Notes: generated from the sequence alone by a model not told the origin. A DNA stretch of 64,000 nt from DATJLY01 sp035532935 (GCA_035532935.1 DATKQE010000039.1:43389-107388); one strand, 5' to 3'; shown: positions 15,961 through 25,605, counted from the stretch's first letter. Made by a program: numbers and translations.

Positions 15961-17925
15961 GTGAAGAACACCTCCGATACTTCCGTGCCTGGCGCGCCTC
16001 TCGGCGTTCGCCGGCGTCGACGGGAGGTTTCGGGCGCAAAGCCATTCTCAGGTTCAGCCATGCTGGCGGTTGCCGTCGTTGTCATCGCCGCACTCTACTT
16101 TGCGCGGAATATCTTCGTCCCTTTGGCGCTCGCGATTCTGCTTAGTTTCGCGCTTGGGCCGTTGGTAATGCGGCTGCGGCGATGGCACTTCGGCCGCGTG
16201 CCTTCGGTCATCGTCACCGTGCTGCTCGCTTTCGTCGTCATCTTCGGCGTCGGCACCCTCATCGGCAGCCAACTCACGCAACTGGCGGACGAACTCCCAC
16301 AGTACCAGATCAATATCATCCAGAAGATTCAGTCGATACGGGGCATCGCGACGGGAAGCGGGGTGGTTGGACGTGCCTCGGAAATGCTGCAGGAACTCGG
16401 CAGCGAGATGGCAAAAACGACAGAGCCGGCGGACAACGCAGCGAGGGCACCGTTCTCGAAGTTGCGGAGTGCGCAGGGGCAACAGCCAATTCCTGTAGAG
16501 ATACACGAACCGGGGGCCACGCCGTTCAGCATCATCGAAAACGTCGTCGGGCCGTTGCTCCAACCCTTGGCAACGGCCGGCATCGTCATCGTCTTTGTGA
16601 TCTTCTTCCTGCTTCAACGCGAAGACCTGCGCGACCGATTCATTCGGCTCGTAGGCTCCGGCGATCTGCGGCGCACAACTGAAGCGCTCGACGACGCGGT
16701 CGGTCGCCTCAGCCGCTACCTCCTTATGCAGACCGCGATCAACACCACTTTCGGTCTGCTGATCGGCACTGGGTTGTGGCTCATCGGCGTGCCATATCCG
16801 GTGCTCTGGGGTGTTCTCGCGATGCTGCTGCGCTTCGTCCCTTACATCGGCCCGGTCATTGCCGGGATTTCCCCGGTGGCACTGGCACTAGCCGTCGATC
16901 CCGGCTGGTCAATGCCGCTGTGGACGGCGAGCCTGTTTCTGGTCGCCGAACCGATGACCGGCCAGGTCGTCGAACCCTTCCTATATAGCCACAGCACAGG
17001 TCTTTCAGCCGTCGCGGTTGTCGTGGCAGCCGTGTTCTGGACGTGGCTTTGGGGTCCGGTAGGATTGTTCCTGTCAACGCCGCTGACTTTGTGCCTCGTC
17101 GTCCTCGGTCGTCACGTGGCGCGATTGGATTTTCTCGATGTCTTGTTCGGCGACAAGCCCGCTCTGACGCTGGAGGAAAACTTCTACCAGCGAATGCTCG
17201 CAAACGACCCCGACGAGGCGGCGCACCAGGCCGAAGCTTTCCTCAAGGACAAGCCCCTGTCGGCGTATTACGACGAGGTCGCCATAAAGGGTCTGGGACT
17301 GGCACAATGGGACGTCAATCGCGGCGAACTCGACCACGAACGACGGGTGCAGATCAAGGAAGCCGTAGATGGTGTTATTGACGATCTCTCCGACCATGCA
17401 TCGCTACGCGCCACCCCCGCGGTGGCGGGGAGCACGGGAGAGGAGCTTCCGAACCGTTCTCAGAATGAACTCGCGCCCGGCTGGGGTGGGAGCGCCGTGC
17501 TGTGCATCGCCGGTCGCGGCTCGCTCGACGAGGCGGCCGCCGCGATGCTCGCACAACTTTTGACCAATGAGGGGATCGGCGTCCGTATCGTGCCGAGCGA
17601 AGCCGTGTCGGCACCCAACATGTTGCAACTCGATGTCACCGGCGTGCAGATGGCCTGTCTGTCCTACTTGGAACCGGGCGATTTTGCGAACGCGCGCTAT
17701 CTCGTGCGGCGCCTGCGCCGCAAGTTGCCGGGCACACCGATTGTGGTCGGCTTCTGGACATTGAGCGAAGACGACGCAAAACGCCGCAATGCCCTCGTGG
17801 AGACGGGTGCCGATGGCATCGTTACCTCGCTTCGGCATGCAGCCGAGCATGTAAGTGCGGTCGCCAAGACAGCGATTCGCCGGCCCGAAACAGCCCCTAA
17901 GGTCGCTTCTTCGGCAGCGGAATGA
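15961..17925 (+). CDS. AI-2E family transporter (PerM/TqsA-like)
   Basis: The frame is open further upstream, but conserved-looking sequence begins at GTG 15961 (VKNTSDTSVPG). The product is about 654 residues. Helices near the N-terminus (AVAVVVIAALYFARNIFVPL) and a C-terminal bundle (LWGVLAMLLRFVPYIGPVIA, GLSAVAVVVAAVFWTWLWGP) are the family hallmarks. The last 250 residues form a soluble extension ending in an alpha/beta domain (IVVGFWTLSEDDAKRRNALV) typical of the long alphaproteobacterial type. The substrate is unknown; families include autoinducer-2 exporters and Na+/H+ antiporters. The stop overlaps the next ATG. Confidence 0.85.
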   Translation: MKNTSDTSVPGAPLGVRRRRREVSGAKPFSGSAMLAVAVVVIAALYFARNIFVPLALAILLSFALGPLVMRLRRWHFGRVPSVIVTVLLAFVVIFGVGTLIGSQLTQLADELPQYQINIIQKIQSIRGIATGSGVVGRASEMLQELGSEMAKTTEPADNAARAPFSKLRSAQGQQPIPVEIHEPGATPFSIIENVVGPLLQPLATAGIVIVFVIFFLLQREDLRDRFIRLVGSGDLRRTTEALDDAVGRLSRYLLMQTAINTTFGLLIGTGLWLIGVPYPVLWGVLAMLLRFVPYIGPVIAGISPVALALAVDPGWSMPLWTASLFLVAEPMTGQVVEPFLYSHSTGLSAVAVVVAAVFWTWLWGPVGLFLSTPLTLCLVVLGRHVARLDFLDVLFGDKPALTLEENFYQRMLANDPDEAAHQAEAFLKDKPLSAYYDEVAIKGLGLAQWDVNRGELDHERRVQIKEAVDGVIDDLSDHASLRATPAVAGSTGEELPNRSQNELAPGWGGSAVLCIAGRGSLDEAAAAMLAQLLTNEGIGVRIVPSEAVSAPNMLQLDVTGVQMACLSYLEPGDFANARYLVRRLRRKLPGTPIVVGFWTLSEDDAKRRNALVETGADGIVTSLRHAAEHVSAVAKTAIRRPETAPKVASSAAE

Positions 17926-18803
17926 CTGTGCTCCGCCGAATGAAGGACCAAAAAAGCCGCAACGCTGCGGTCCCCAATGTCAGTTGGTGGACGATCGCAA
18001 ATTGCACGTGGCAGCAGATGAACAAGGACAACGTCTCGGCCCTCGCCGCCGCGACGGCCTTTTACGCGCTCCTCTGCGTTTTTCCCACACTCACGGCTCT
18101 TGTGTCGCTCTACGGCCTTGTTGCCGACCCGACCATGGTGGAGCGGCAAGTCGTTGCCACGGAGGGCATTCTCCCGCCGGAAGCCGTCAAACTCCTCGCC
18201 ACTTGGCTACAGGTCCTAGCCCAAGAGCCAACCGCGAGGTTCGGTATAGGGCTACTCATCAGCGTCCTTCTCGCCTCATGGAGCGCGTGGTCGGCAACGG
18301 GGATGCTGATGACTGCGGTCAACATCTGCTACGGCGACCAGGAAAGGCGCGGCTTCGTTCGGTTCAACCTGGAAGCCATGGCACTAAGCGCCGGCCTCGT
18401 GCTTTTTGGCGTCATTGCGCTCGCTCTCGTCGCGGTGTTGCCCGTCCTCTTGAACCTTCTCCCGGTGTCAACGGCGTGGCTCGCCCTAATCTCGCTCGTG
18501 CGCTGGCCAATTCTAGCGGTGCTGGCCATCGTCGGGTTGGCCATCGTCTACCGATACGCACCCGCCCGGGTGCCGCGGAAGTGGGAATGGGTCAGTTGGG
18601 GCGCGGTGATCGCTACGGCATTATGGCTCGTCGGTTCGATCGCCTTCACCTTCTACGTCTCCAACGTCGGAAGTTACGACAAGACATATGGATCGCTCGG
18701 TGCGGTGATCATCCTGCTGCTGTGGTTTTATATAAGCGTCTACGTCATCTTGATAGGGGCGGAGTTGAATGCGGTGTTGGAACGTCAAGCGGCGCGGCAA
18801 TGA
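17922..18803 (+). CDS. YihY/BrkB-family inner-membrane protein
   Basis: ATG 17922 overlaps the preceding stop as ATGA, so the two genes form an operon. The 293-residue protein has six helices and the family's N-terminal motif (NVSALAAATAFYALLCVFPT). Further matches are the loop RYAPARVPRKWEWVSWGAVI and the end SYDKTYGSLGAVIILLLWFY. YihY/BrkB proteins were once called ribonuclease BN but are membrane proteins of uncertain function, possibly transport. The end of the gene abuts an integrase remnant. Confidence 0.88.
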   Translation: MTVLRRMKDQKSRNAAVPNVSWWTIANCTWQQMNKDNVSALAAATAFYALLCVFPTLTALVSLYGLVADPTMVERQVVATEGILPPEAVKLLATWLQVLAQEPTARFGIGLLISVLLASWSAWSATGMLMTAVNICYGDQERRGFVRFNLEAMALSAGLVLFGVIALALVAVLPVLLNLLPVSTAWLALISLVRWPILAVLAIVGLAIVYRYAPARVPRKWEWVSWGAVIATALWLVGSIAFTFYVSNVGSYDKTYGSLGAVIILLLWFYISVYVILIGAELNAVLERQAARQ

Positions 18804-18964
18804 CAGTGTGTGAGTACACGCAGAACCGCCGCCTGTGGGTACGGCTGCGCGAAAAAGGCGGCAAGGCAGGTACCAAGGGGCCGATGTTCCGCACGATCGG
18901 CCGCGGCCCCGGCCAGCTCACGCGTACGCCGCTGCGGCAAGCCAATACTGGGCCGTTGCGATGA
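18800..18964 (+). pseudogene. tyrosine recombinase (phage integrase) remnant
   Basis: A 54-codon frame reads YTQNRRLWVRLREKGGK, then KGPMFRTIGRGPGQLTRTPL and RQAN. These blocks match the catalytic-domain region of XerC-like integrases found beside alphaproteobacterial mobile elements, where RLREKGGK is followed by the box-II HE-type region and then PLFRTIGRG. About 30 codons between the blocks are missing, as are the N-terminal domain and the catalytic Tyr end. It overlaps the YihY stop. It marks an old integration or excision event. Confidence 0.6.
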
Positions 18965-19071
18965 TTTGATTCAGATCAGGCGGCGTGATCCGATGGAAGG
19001 CTGATGGAGATGAACATCGCGATTGACATCGAAGGCGCACGGACAGCGCAGCGTCTCCGCTGAGATGCCCT

Positions 19072-19674
19072 TCACGCGGTGGCAAGCTCGAGAGCAATCG
19101 GCCGATGATCGGACGGTCCGCGCTCCAATGCCCGTGCATCGGCGCAGTCAAGCCCCCGGACGAGACATCTGTCCAATCGAAATCGGAGGACGTTCCGTGC
19201 GACGTGGGTCGGCTCACGCGGTCCTACGTCTTTGAATCCTGGCAGGAAAGTCGGGCCGATGGCGTTGTAGTCGCCGATCACCGCCGCCGGGCCTTCGACC
19301 GCACGGATAACGCGCAGCAATTGCCAGCGGTTGAGCAGTTGCCCATGAGATAGATGCACATTTGCGACGGTGATGGCGCCGAGCTGAACAATCTGAGCAA
19401 CGCGGGGCGGCAGGCGACCCGGCATTCGCGAGACCGGCAGCGGCAAGGCCTGCGGCGGCGGCAGCGGGTGGGGGCTCCATGCTGCGAGCCCATGAATGCG
19501 GCCAGGCAAGGGCTCCCAGTGAAAATAGCCCCCGATGAGGTTTGGCAGCGTCTCAATCTCTTCGGTCGATTCCTGCATGAGAAGAAGATCCGGCCGCTCC
19601 CGTTGCACGAGCGCAGCGACGTCCTCGACCGCGGCGCCGGTCAGGCGCAGCAAATTCCAGCTGATGACCTTCAA
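19072..19674 (-). CDS. endonuclease/exonuclease/phosphatase family protein
   Basis: The product has 200 residues with the EEP motifs in order: VISWNLLRL at the N-terminus, DLLLMQEST (catalytic Glu), VHLSHG, VIGDYNAIGP (Asp and Asn) and GPSDHRPI (Asp-His). The Mg-dependent phosphodiesterase site is complete. Short EEP proteins often accompany cardiolipin synthase or other phospholipase-D-like genes, and cls is the next gene on the same strand. The substrate is unknown. The spacer between them (278 bases) has no recognised gene. Confidence 0.85.
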   Translation of the reverse strand: MKVISWNLLRLTGAAVEDVAALVQRERPDLLLMQESTEEIETLPNLIGGYFHWEPLPGRIHGLAAWSPHPLPPPQALPLPVSRMPGRLPPRVAQIVQLGAITVANVHLSHGQLLNRWQLLRVIRAVEGPAAVIGDYNAIGPTFLPGFKDVGPREPTHVARNVLRFRLDRCLVRGLDCADARALERGPSDHRPIALELATA

Positions 19675-19952
19675 TCCGATTTTCCCTTGAGGCCCATCCG
19701 ACTATTGCACACCCGCGATACGGGGATCGCCGATAATACCGGCGGGATGCGTAACGGATGGTGACTGCGATGCAACCTTCCGCTTGGTCCTTCCAACCGG
19801 CTCGGAAGTAGCTACGGGCGTACTTCTTCACAAGTTGATCGCCTATAACGATGGTGAGTACGGCCTGCTTTAGCAAGAGGGGTTGATACGATTTGGGAGC
19901 GGCGCTTGACGCCAGCGGCCCGAGGATCCTGGGGCTCTGGACGAAGCCGCCT

Positions 19953-21416
19953 TCAGAGATAGGGAAGCAGCAGGCGCGCAGCAGCGTCGCGGAATCTGAC
20001 CGGCAGAGAACGTCCGCCAAGAAGCGAGAATCGCCTGGCGCGCGCGATCTTACCATCGATGATGCGGTCGACTTCGGACGCCGTGCTGACCCCATAGCAC
20101 TCCAGCATGAACTCGAAGTTCAGCCGCAGGCTGCGGACATCCCAGTTCGCGCTACCCAGCGCGCACCAGACCCCGTCCACGGTCGCGAGCTTGGAGTGGT
20201 CGAACGGCGCGGGGGTCAAGTAGACGGTCACGCCCGGCACCGCGATAAAGCCGAGGTGAGCCCGCATCGCCCAGTCCAATACTCTGTGGTCCGAGCGCTC
20301 CGGCAGGACGACGTCCACCTGGACGCCGCGCAGCACAGCCAACTCGATTCCGGACATCAGCCGCTGGTCCGGCAGGAAATACGGCGTGACGATGCGGAGC
20401 CTCTGTTTCGCGGCGGCGACCGCCGTCGCCAGAACGGCTTCGAGCTTACCCATGTCCTCGTCGGGTCCAGAGCTGATGCCGCGCGCGAGAACCGGTCCCG
20501 CCGGCACGATGTCTGGCCACCAGGGATCGCCGCGCAGGACCTCCCCGGTCGTGAAGTTCCAATCCTCTGCGAAAGTCAACATCAACTGCGACACGACCGG
20601 CCCATCGACGCGAAAATGGACATCGTCGACAGAGCGGGCGGGATGCAGCGTGCGCAGGTTTTCAGCGCCGAGATTGAGACCGCCGGCAAACCCGATTGTG
20701 CCGTCGACGACCAGTAGTTTCTTGTGACTGCGCATGTTGAGGAAGGGCATGCGCCAGGGAAGCCAATGGTGCATGAAGCGTGCGACGACGACGCCCGCCC
20801 GCTGCAGCTCGCGGACCGAGGATGAAACGAGATAGCCGCTGCCGATCCCGTCGACCAGCACGCGGATTTCCACGCCTCGGCCGCGCGCCTCGCGCAACGC
20901 CTCAATGAAAGCACTGCCGACGCGATCGACGCGGAAGATGTACGAGGCCAGTGCGATGCTGCGCTGCGCCGCGCCAATGGCATTGAGCATCGCCGGATAG
21001 GCCTCATCGCCGCCGCAAAACAGCGAGATGGCATTGCGCCGGGTGAGCGGATGGCTCGTCAGCCGATCGCCGACGCGCGCGATGGTGAGGACGTTCTCCG
21101 GCAGCGGCGGATTGTCCGGCGATACGGTAACGGCCGCGGCCACGGGCCCACGCCGCGCCATCCCTGACGTCAGCCGCGAGGCTCGGCGCGTCACGCGATT
21201 GACACCAAAGAAATAATAGAGAGCCGGACCGACAATCGGTGATAACCACGCCAGTCCGATCCAGCCGATGGCCGCCCGGACGTCGCGCTTTCTGAGCAGC
21301 ACATGCGCCGTCACTGCCGCCGCCGCGAGCATATCGGCTAAGGCGATGAGATCCACATTCAGATCGAATGGCAGATTGAGCTCAAGAGCCGGCATGAGAG
21401 CACTCTGTCCACGCAT
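19953..21416 (-). CDS. cls: cardiolipin synthase (phospholipase D family)
   Basis: The product has 487 residues. Two N-terminal helices carry the typical pattern AIGWIGLAWLSPIVGPALYY. There are two HKD motifs: HKKLLVVDG (His231) with GFAGGLNLG, and HSKLATVDG (His407) with GSANWDVRS. Cls joins two phosphatidylglycerol molecules into cardiolipin at the inner membrane. Length and architecture are complete. Cardiolipin is often raised in stress and stationary phase, which fits the neighbourhood. The gene reads away from the IS remnant at 21.6 kb. Confidence 0.92.
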   Translation of the reverse strand: MRGQSALMPALELNLPFDLNVDLIALADMLAAAAVTAHVLLRKRDVRAAIGWIGLAWLSPIVGPALYYFFGVNRVTRRASRLTSGMARRGPVAAAVTVSPDNPPLPENVLTIARVGDRLTSHPLTRRNAISLFCGGDEAYPAMLNAIGAAQRSIALASYIFRVDRVGSAFIEALREARGRGVEIRVLVDGIGSGYLVSSSVRELQRAGVVVARFMHHWLPWRMPFLNMRSHKKLLVVDGTIGFAGGLNLGAENLRTLHPARSVDDVHFRVDGPVVSQLMLTFAEDWNFTTGEVLRGDPWWPDIVPAGPVLARGISSGPDEDMGKLEAVLATAVAAAKQRLRIVTPYFLPDQRLMSGIELAVLRGVQVDVVLPERSDHRVLDWAMRAHLGFIAVPGVTVYLTPAPFDHSKLATVDGVWCALGSANWDVRSLRLNFEFMLECYGVSTASEVDRIIDGKIARARRFSLLGGRSLPVRFRDAAARLLLPYL

Positions 21417-21609
21417 TGGCGAAAGCCTGGCATAGCATACCGAGCCCTTGGTCGCGGCGCCTAGAGCCGGCGAGAACTCACTCGTCTTACTGAGTCGGAA
21501 AGTCAGAAAGCCGCAGGGTGGGGGGATCGAGCCTGGGATCGATTTGGGAGATTCGTTTTTGGCGGGGGAGCCGAGATGAATCTTCGGGGGACGGACGGGA
21601 GTTTCCGAG

Positions 21610-21940
21610 GAGATCGGCTTTCAGACCAAGCCGGAGATCGCGCGAGCTGCATGGCGAGGCTTCCACCACCACGCCGCGCTCTGCATCGCCGCTTACGGAT
21701 TCCCGATCTCCGAGCGGGGAACGATTCCCCCCCTCAGGACATCGTGCCGCCGCGCGCTTCCCGCAGCTTGAGCTTCCCCCCGGTTACCGACCCAGAGGCG
21801 CCCCCGATCAGGCCCGAGCGTCACATCCCGAACTCGATCGCCATCTTGCGGCGGCGACCGATCGTCGCTCTCGCCAGGCGCTTATCGAGATGCCCGTGCT
21901 GCGCCCGAAAATCGTACGCAACACGTCTCTCATCTTATGA
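21610..21940 (+). pseudogene. IS701-like transposase C-terminal remnant, frameshifted
   Basis: One frame reads EIARAAWRGFHHHAALCIAA and YGFPISERGTIPP. After a run of seven C (21727-21733), the match continues in another frame: LPPGYRPRGAPDQA, then ASHPELDRHLAAATDRRSRQ. These are the hallmark C-terminal blocks of IS701/IS4-type DDE transposases (GWRGFHHHATLCIAAYGFL; GYRPRG.P). The upstream catalytic DDE region is absent. No terminal inverted repeats were found. The remnant lies next to the end of the FG-GAP gene. Confidence 0.6.
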
Positions 21941-22017
21941 CGCAGTAAGATTAGCCGGCGGTCGAAAAAGCGACGCGACATGCTTTGAGGATGGCGGCAT
22001 CGCCGTTGTGATCGGAG

Positions 22018-25000
22018 TCACGCCGCGAGAATGGGATTGTGGACGGCCTGCCAACTCGCCGCAAGCTTGGTAACCGATCCGCCGCCAGTGATGGTGGTCC
22101 CGTTCATTTCCCAAACGCTCAATTGTCCACTGCCGGTGTTCTGCCACAGGATGTCGGCCACGCCGTCGCCGGTGTAATTGCCAACGGCCGCGACCGACCA
22201 CGCCGCGGACATCGTCGTAATCAGGCCGCCGCCGATGATATTCGTTCCGCTCATCTCCCACAGCGAAACGGCGTTCGTCTGGGTATTGCGCCACAGGATG
22301 TCTGTTCTGCCGTCGCCGTTGAAGTCTCCAAACCCGGCGACTTTCCACTGTGCGCCGGGCGACGCGATGGGACCGCCGCCGGTCACACTGGTCCCGTTCA
22401 TCTCCCACAGGGACAGTTGTCCCGTGTTCTTATTCTGCCACAGGACGTCGGCCTTGCCGTCGCCGTTGAAATCGCCGACCCCGACGACCTGCAACGCCAA
22501 GCCTGGATTCGAGAGCGGCCCGCCGCCGGTCACGCTCGTCCCGTTCATCTCCCAGATCGACGCCGCTCCGGTCGAGGTGTTTCGCCACACGATGTCGGCC
22601 ATGCCGTTGCCGTAGAAGTCGCCGATCCCGGCGATCTGCCACGCCAGGCCCGGGTTCGAGAGCGCACCGCCGCCAATCACGCTCGTCCCGTTCATCTCCC
22701 AGATCGACGCCGCTCCGGTCGAGGTGTTTCGCCACACGATGTCGGCCATGCCGTCGCCGTTGAAGTCGCCGCTCCCGGCAACCTGCCATGACAAGCCCGG
22801 ATTCGAGAGCGCTCCGCCGCCGATCACGCTCGTCCCGCTCATCTCCCAAATCGACGCCGCTCCGGTCACGCTGTTCCTCAGCAGGATGTCGGAACCGAGC
22901 GGATTGCCCGAAGTGTCCTCGGCAAAGAAATCATAGCCGACCGACCCGGGCCGCAACATGACACTGCCGGAGGCCGACCCCGAGGTCAGCGTGAGAGTAG
23001 TCCCGTTGTTATCGACCACGGTTTCCTCGATCGAACCGATGATTGCGGTCGTCGAGGCCGTGCTGAGCGTGAACCTTGTTGTATCTGTTGTGACCGAGGT
23101 CGAGGAGCCGCTGTTCGCTTTCAGGGTCAAAAAAGAATTCGAGACCACCGAGGCGGTGCTCGATGGGAGTCCCGTCGGATAATTCGGATTAGTGGCAACG
23201 GTCCCGATGCCGATCGAGGCCACGCCCGACCCGCTCAACACGGTCGAGATGAATTGCCCCGTCGCGGTGATCGTTCCTTGGGGACTCTGCTCGGCCATCG
23301 GCGTGTCATACGTGACTTCGACCTGAGCATTGAAATCGACCGCAAATGCCAGGCCGCCGGAATCGGTGAAAGTCCCAGCGAGCGCGATTTCTCCAATGTA
23401 CGTGTCGCTCGACGTGCGCCCACCCGTCTCGACAATGACGCTATCGGGCCCTTGAGACAGCACGCTGAATTGCGAGCCGGACAAGTCCCCCGCCATGGCA
23501 ATCGAGGTGACGGCACTGCCGCCGTCGGTGACGACGAGTTGTCCCTTGCTGCTGTCGTAGCTCGCGGCCGTAGCCGCCGTCCCCACGAGATCGATTTCGT
23601 CGCCCGAGGCAAGTCCGCTAATGGTGCCGTTGAAGCTTCCCAGTGTGCCGAGCCGCAGCTCACCGCCTGTACCTTCGAATTGGATGGTCGTGCCCGAGCT
23701 CACCGAGCCAGTGAGGTCCAGCACGCCGCCGCCCTCGACCACCAGCGTGCCAGAGCCGGCCACGCCATGCTGCAGGGCCAGCGTTGCGTCCGACGCGACA
23801 TCCATCGTGCCGCTGTTGATGATGGGCGCGTTGAAAATGGCGACCGAGCCGGACGGTGCCTCGACGCGGCCGGCATTCGTGAAGCTTGGATATATCGTGG
23901 TTGTTCCGCTGCTGAACGTCAGCGTCGCGCCGCTTTCGTTGTAAACCGAATTGCCGGTATTGCCGTCGCTGGTGATCCCGCTGGTGGAGACCAGAAGCGA
24001 GCCGTCATTGTTGAGCGTCTCGCCCCCGGCGAGCTTGAGCGCGCTCGTGGTCGAGTAGCTTTGCGCGGCCGCGAGCGTCACTGTTCCGCCGCCGGTCAAG
24101 GTGCCGCCCAGCGTCGCACCGCTCAGCGTCACCGCTGCAGAATCCGATAACGTCCCCGACAGGACGAGTCCGTCGATCGTGGGTGACGTCGTGCCGAGGA
24201 CGAGCGTGCCGGCGACGGTGACATTGTCGAGCGCGCCGTCCACCGTGGCGGACGATAGGTCGAGCGTAGCGCCCGATGCGACCGTGATCGTGCCGGTGTC
24301 GGTCACCGCCGCAGTGATGTCCGCGGTCGTACCGCCGGAGACCGCGATCGTGCCGGCATTGACGAGGCTCGCGACATGGATCGCGACGGTGCCTGTCGTG
24401 AAGTCCAGCGTCGCGCCGGATTCATTCTTGAGTGTGTCGCCGGCATTGCCGTCGCTGGTGATGCCGTAGGTCGAAACCAGAAGGGACCCGAAATTGTCGA
24501 GCGTCTCGCCCCCGGCGAGCGTGAGGGCGCTCGCGCCGCTGCTGTCGGTGACGCCGTTCAGTGTCACCGATGCCGAACCGGACAGCGTGCCGGACAGAGT
24601 GGATCCATCGATCGTGACGGCATTGCCGCCCAATAACAGCGTGCCGATGGAGTTGAGGTTGTTGAAGATGCCGTTCACCGTCGCGTGCGACAGATCGAGC
24701 GTCGCCACGCTGCCGCTGCCCAGGCTGCCGATCTGCCAGGCGCCGGCGCTGACGCTGACGGAGGTACCGGTACTGAACGTCACCGTGGCGCCCTGGTCGA
24801 TCGCGGTCGTGCCCGACGATCCGTACGTGCCCGAGATCGCGTAGCTCTCCTGCGTGGCGCCGCCGCCGAGGCCGCCGGAAGAGCTGACGCCGAATTCGAG
24901 CGTCGCGCCATTCGAGATGGCGACGCTTCCACTGGAGGTGCCGCCGGCCCCGAGTTTCGTGACCCCGGAGGGCAGAACATCGAACGTGCCGTCGTTCTCC

Positions 25001-25299
25001 AGAACGGCGTCGAAGGATAGGTTGCCGCCGAGACTGCCGGTCGGGGACGCCGTCAGCGTGCCGCCGCTCTGATTGTGGAACACTCCAACGGCGAGCGAAT
25101 TGTCCACATTGAAGGTGGCGCCGCTGGTGTTGACGATGGTGCTGCCGCTGCCGGTCGTGCTGATCCCGGTAGAGTCGGTGATGGTGCCGTCGTTGGTCAG
25201 CGTCACGCCGCTGCCGATCGACGTGCCGCCGGTCGACGTCGTGACCGTACCCGTGCTGGTGGTATTCGTCGTGATGGTACTCGGCAGTGTGCCGGTCAT
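22018..25299 (-). CDS. giant beta-repeat/FG-GAP (VCBS-like) exported protein
   Basis: ATG 25299 follows GGAGAGG; the product has about 1093 residues. There is no signal peptide. Residues 1-600 are Ser/Thr/Gly-rich strands with repeated units such as LNNDGSLLVSTSGITSDGN and TLAGGETLDNFGSLLVST, resembling autotransporter-passenger or hemagglutinin beta-helix repeats. The C-terminal 290 residues are six repeats of about 49 residues with the core ADIVWRNTSTGAASIWEMNG and Ca-binding GDFNGDG, i.e. FG-GAP/VCBS beta-propeller blades. Lack of a signal and the acidic Ca-binding repeats fit type I secretion; the HlyB/HlyD-like pair is at 4.7-8.3 kb. Likely a surface or secreted adhesin. Confidence 0.8.
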   Translation of the reverse strand: MTGTLPSTITTNTTSTGTVTTSTGGTSIGSGVTLTNDGTITDSTGISTTGSGSTIVNTSGATFNVDNSLAVGVFHNQSGGTLTASPTGSLGGNLSFDAVLENDGTFDVLPSGVTKLGAGGTSSGSVAISNGATLEFGVSSSGGLGGGATQESYAISGTYGSSGTTAIDQGATVTFSTGTSVSVSAGAWQIGSLGSGSVATLDLSHATVNGIFNNLNSIGTLLLGGNAVTIDGSTLSGTLSGSASVTLNGVTDSSGASALTLAGGETLDNFGSLLVSTYGITSDGNAGDTLKNESGATLDFTTGTVAIHVASLVNAGTIAVSGGTTADITAAVTDTGTITVASGATLDLSSATVDGALDNVTVAGTLVLGTTSPTIDGLVLSGTLSDSAAVTLSGATLGGTLTGGGTVTLAAAQSYSTTSALKLAGGETLNNDGSLLVSTSGITSDGNTGNSVYNESGATLTFSSGTTTIYPSFTNAGRVEAPSGSVAIFNAPIINSGTMDVASDATLALQHGVAGSGTLVVEGGGVLDLTGSVSSGTTIQFEGTGGELRLGTLGSFNGTISGLASGDEIDLVGTAATAASYDSSKGQLVVTDGGSAVTSIAMAGDLSGSQFSVLSQGPDSVIVETGGRTSSDTYIGEIALAGTFTDSGGLAFAVDFNAQVEVTYDTPMAEQSPQGTITATGQFISTVLSGSGVASIGIGTVATNPNYPTGLPSSTASVVSNSFLTLKANSGSSTSVTTDTTRFTLSTASTTAIIGSIEETVVDNNGTTLTLTSGSASGSVMLRPGSVGYDFFAEDTSGNPLGSDILLRNSVTGAASIWEMSGTSVIGGGALSNPGLSWQVAGSGDFNGDGMADIVWRNTSTGAASIWEMNGTSVIGGGALSNPGLAWQIAGIGDFYGNGMADIVWRNTSTGAASIWEMNGTSVTGGGPLSNPGLALQVVGVGDFNGDGKADVLWQNKNTGQLSLWEMNGTSVTGGGPIASPGAQWKVAGFGDFNGDGRTDILWRNTQTNAVSLWEMSGTNIIGGGLITTMSAAWSVAAVGNYTGDGVADILWQNTGSGQLSVWEMNGTTITGGGSVTKLAASWQAVHNPILAA
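22030..22905 (-). repeat. six tandem FG-GAP repeats of about 147 bp
   Basis: The unit encodes GDFNGDG, then DILWRN, WEMNGT, GGG and a Pro-Gly-rich turn. The third and fourth units from the 3' side are nearly identical at the DNA level (for example around 22592 and 22737), which suggests recent duplication or gene conversion. Confidence 0.75.
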
Positions 25300-25605
25300 T
25301 CGGGGCCTCTCCATGGTGGCGCGCCGCCGCGTCTGCCCCGCTCATGCCACGAGCGGTGCCAGCGCGATTAATTATTGTTTCGGCGTTAGCGCAATTTTGA
25401 CCACGTCACAGGCCTACTCTATATCAGACCCCAACGGCGAATCTCAATAAAATTGAAGCTAATGTTCACAGATTCTACATTCATGTTCATTAATACTTAA
25501 TGCACTTAACCTTTGACTCTGTCCCCACGCATCGGCCGATACGCGGGGTTCCATCCCGCATCGTCTCGGCGGAAGATCGTCCGGCGCCACCGAAGCGGAG
25601 GCGGC
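25300..25605. promoter_or_regulatory. AT-rich intergenic region between divergent genes
   Basis: This 306-base spacer separates two divergent genes. The central part (about 25360-25505) is the most AT-rich stretch of the window, with tracts such as ATTAATTATTG and TTCATTAATACTTAATG. It probably contains the promoter of the FG-GAP gene and perhaps a binding site for a nucleoid protein such as an H-NS-like silencer. No specific box is identified. Confidence 0.4.

Noticed and set aside
18966..18979. FNR-like sequence TTGATTCAGATCAG
   Set aside because: The last base breaks the consensus, it lies at the end of the integrase remnant, and no gene starts within a suitable distance.
22030..22905. 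CRISPR-like array
   Set aside because: The repeats are about 147 bp, in-frame protein repeats, with no short direct repeat/spacer pattern. No CRISPR array or tRNA/rRNA gene was seen anywhere.
22018..25299. Autotransporter
   Set aside because: Repeats resemble passenger domains, but there is no signal peptide and no C-terminal beta-barrel; the end is FG-GAP repeats.
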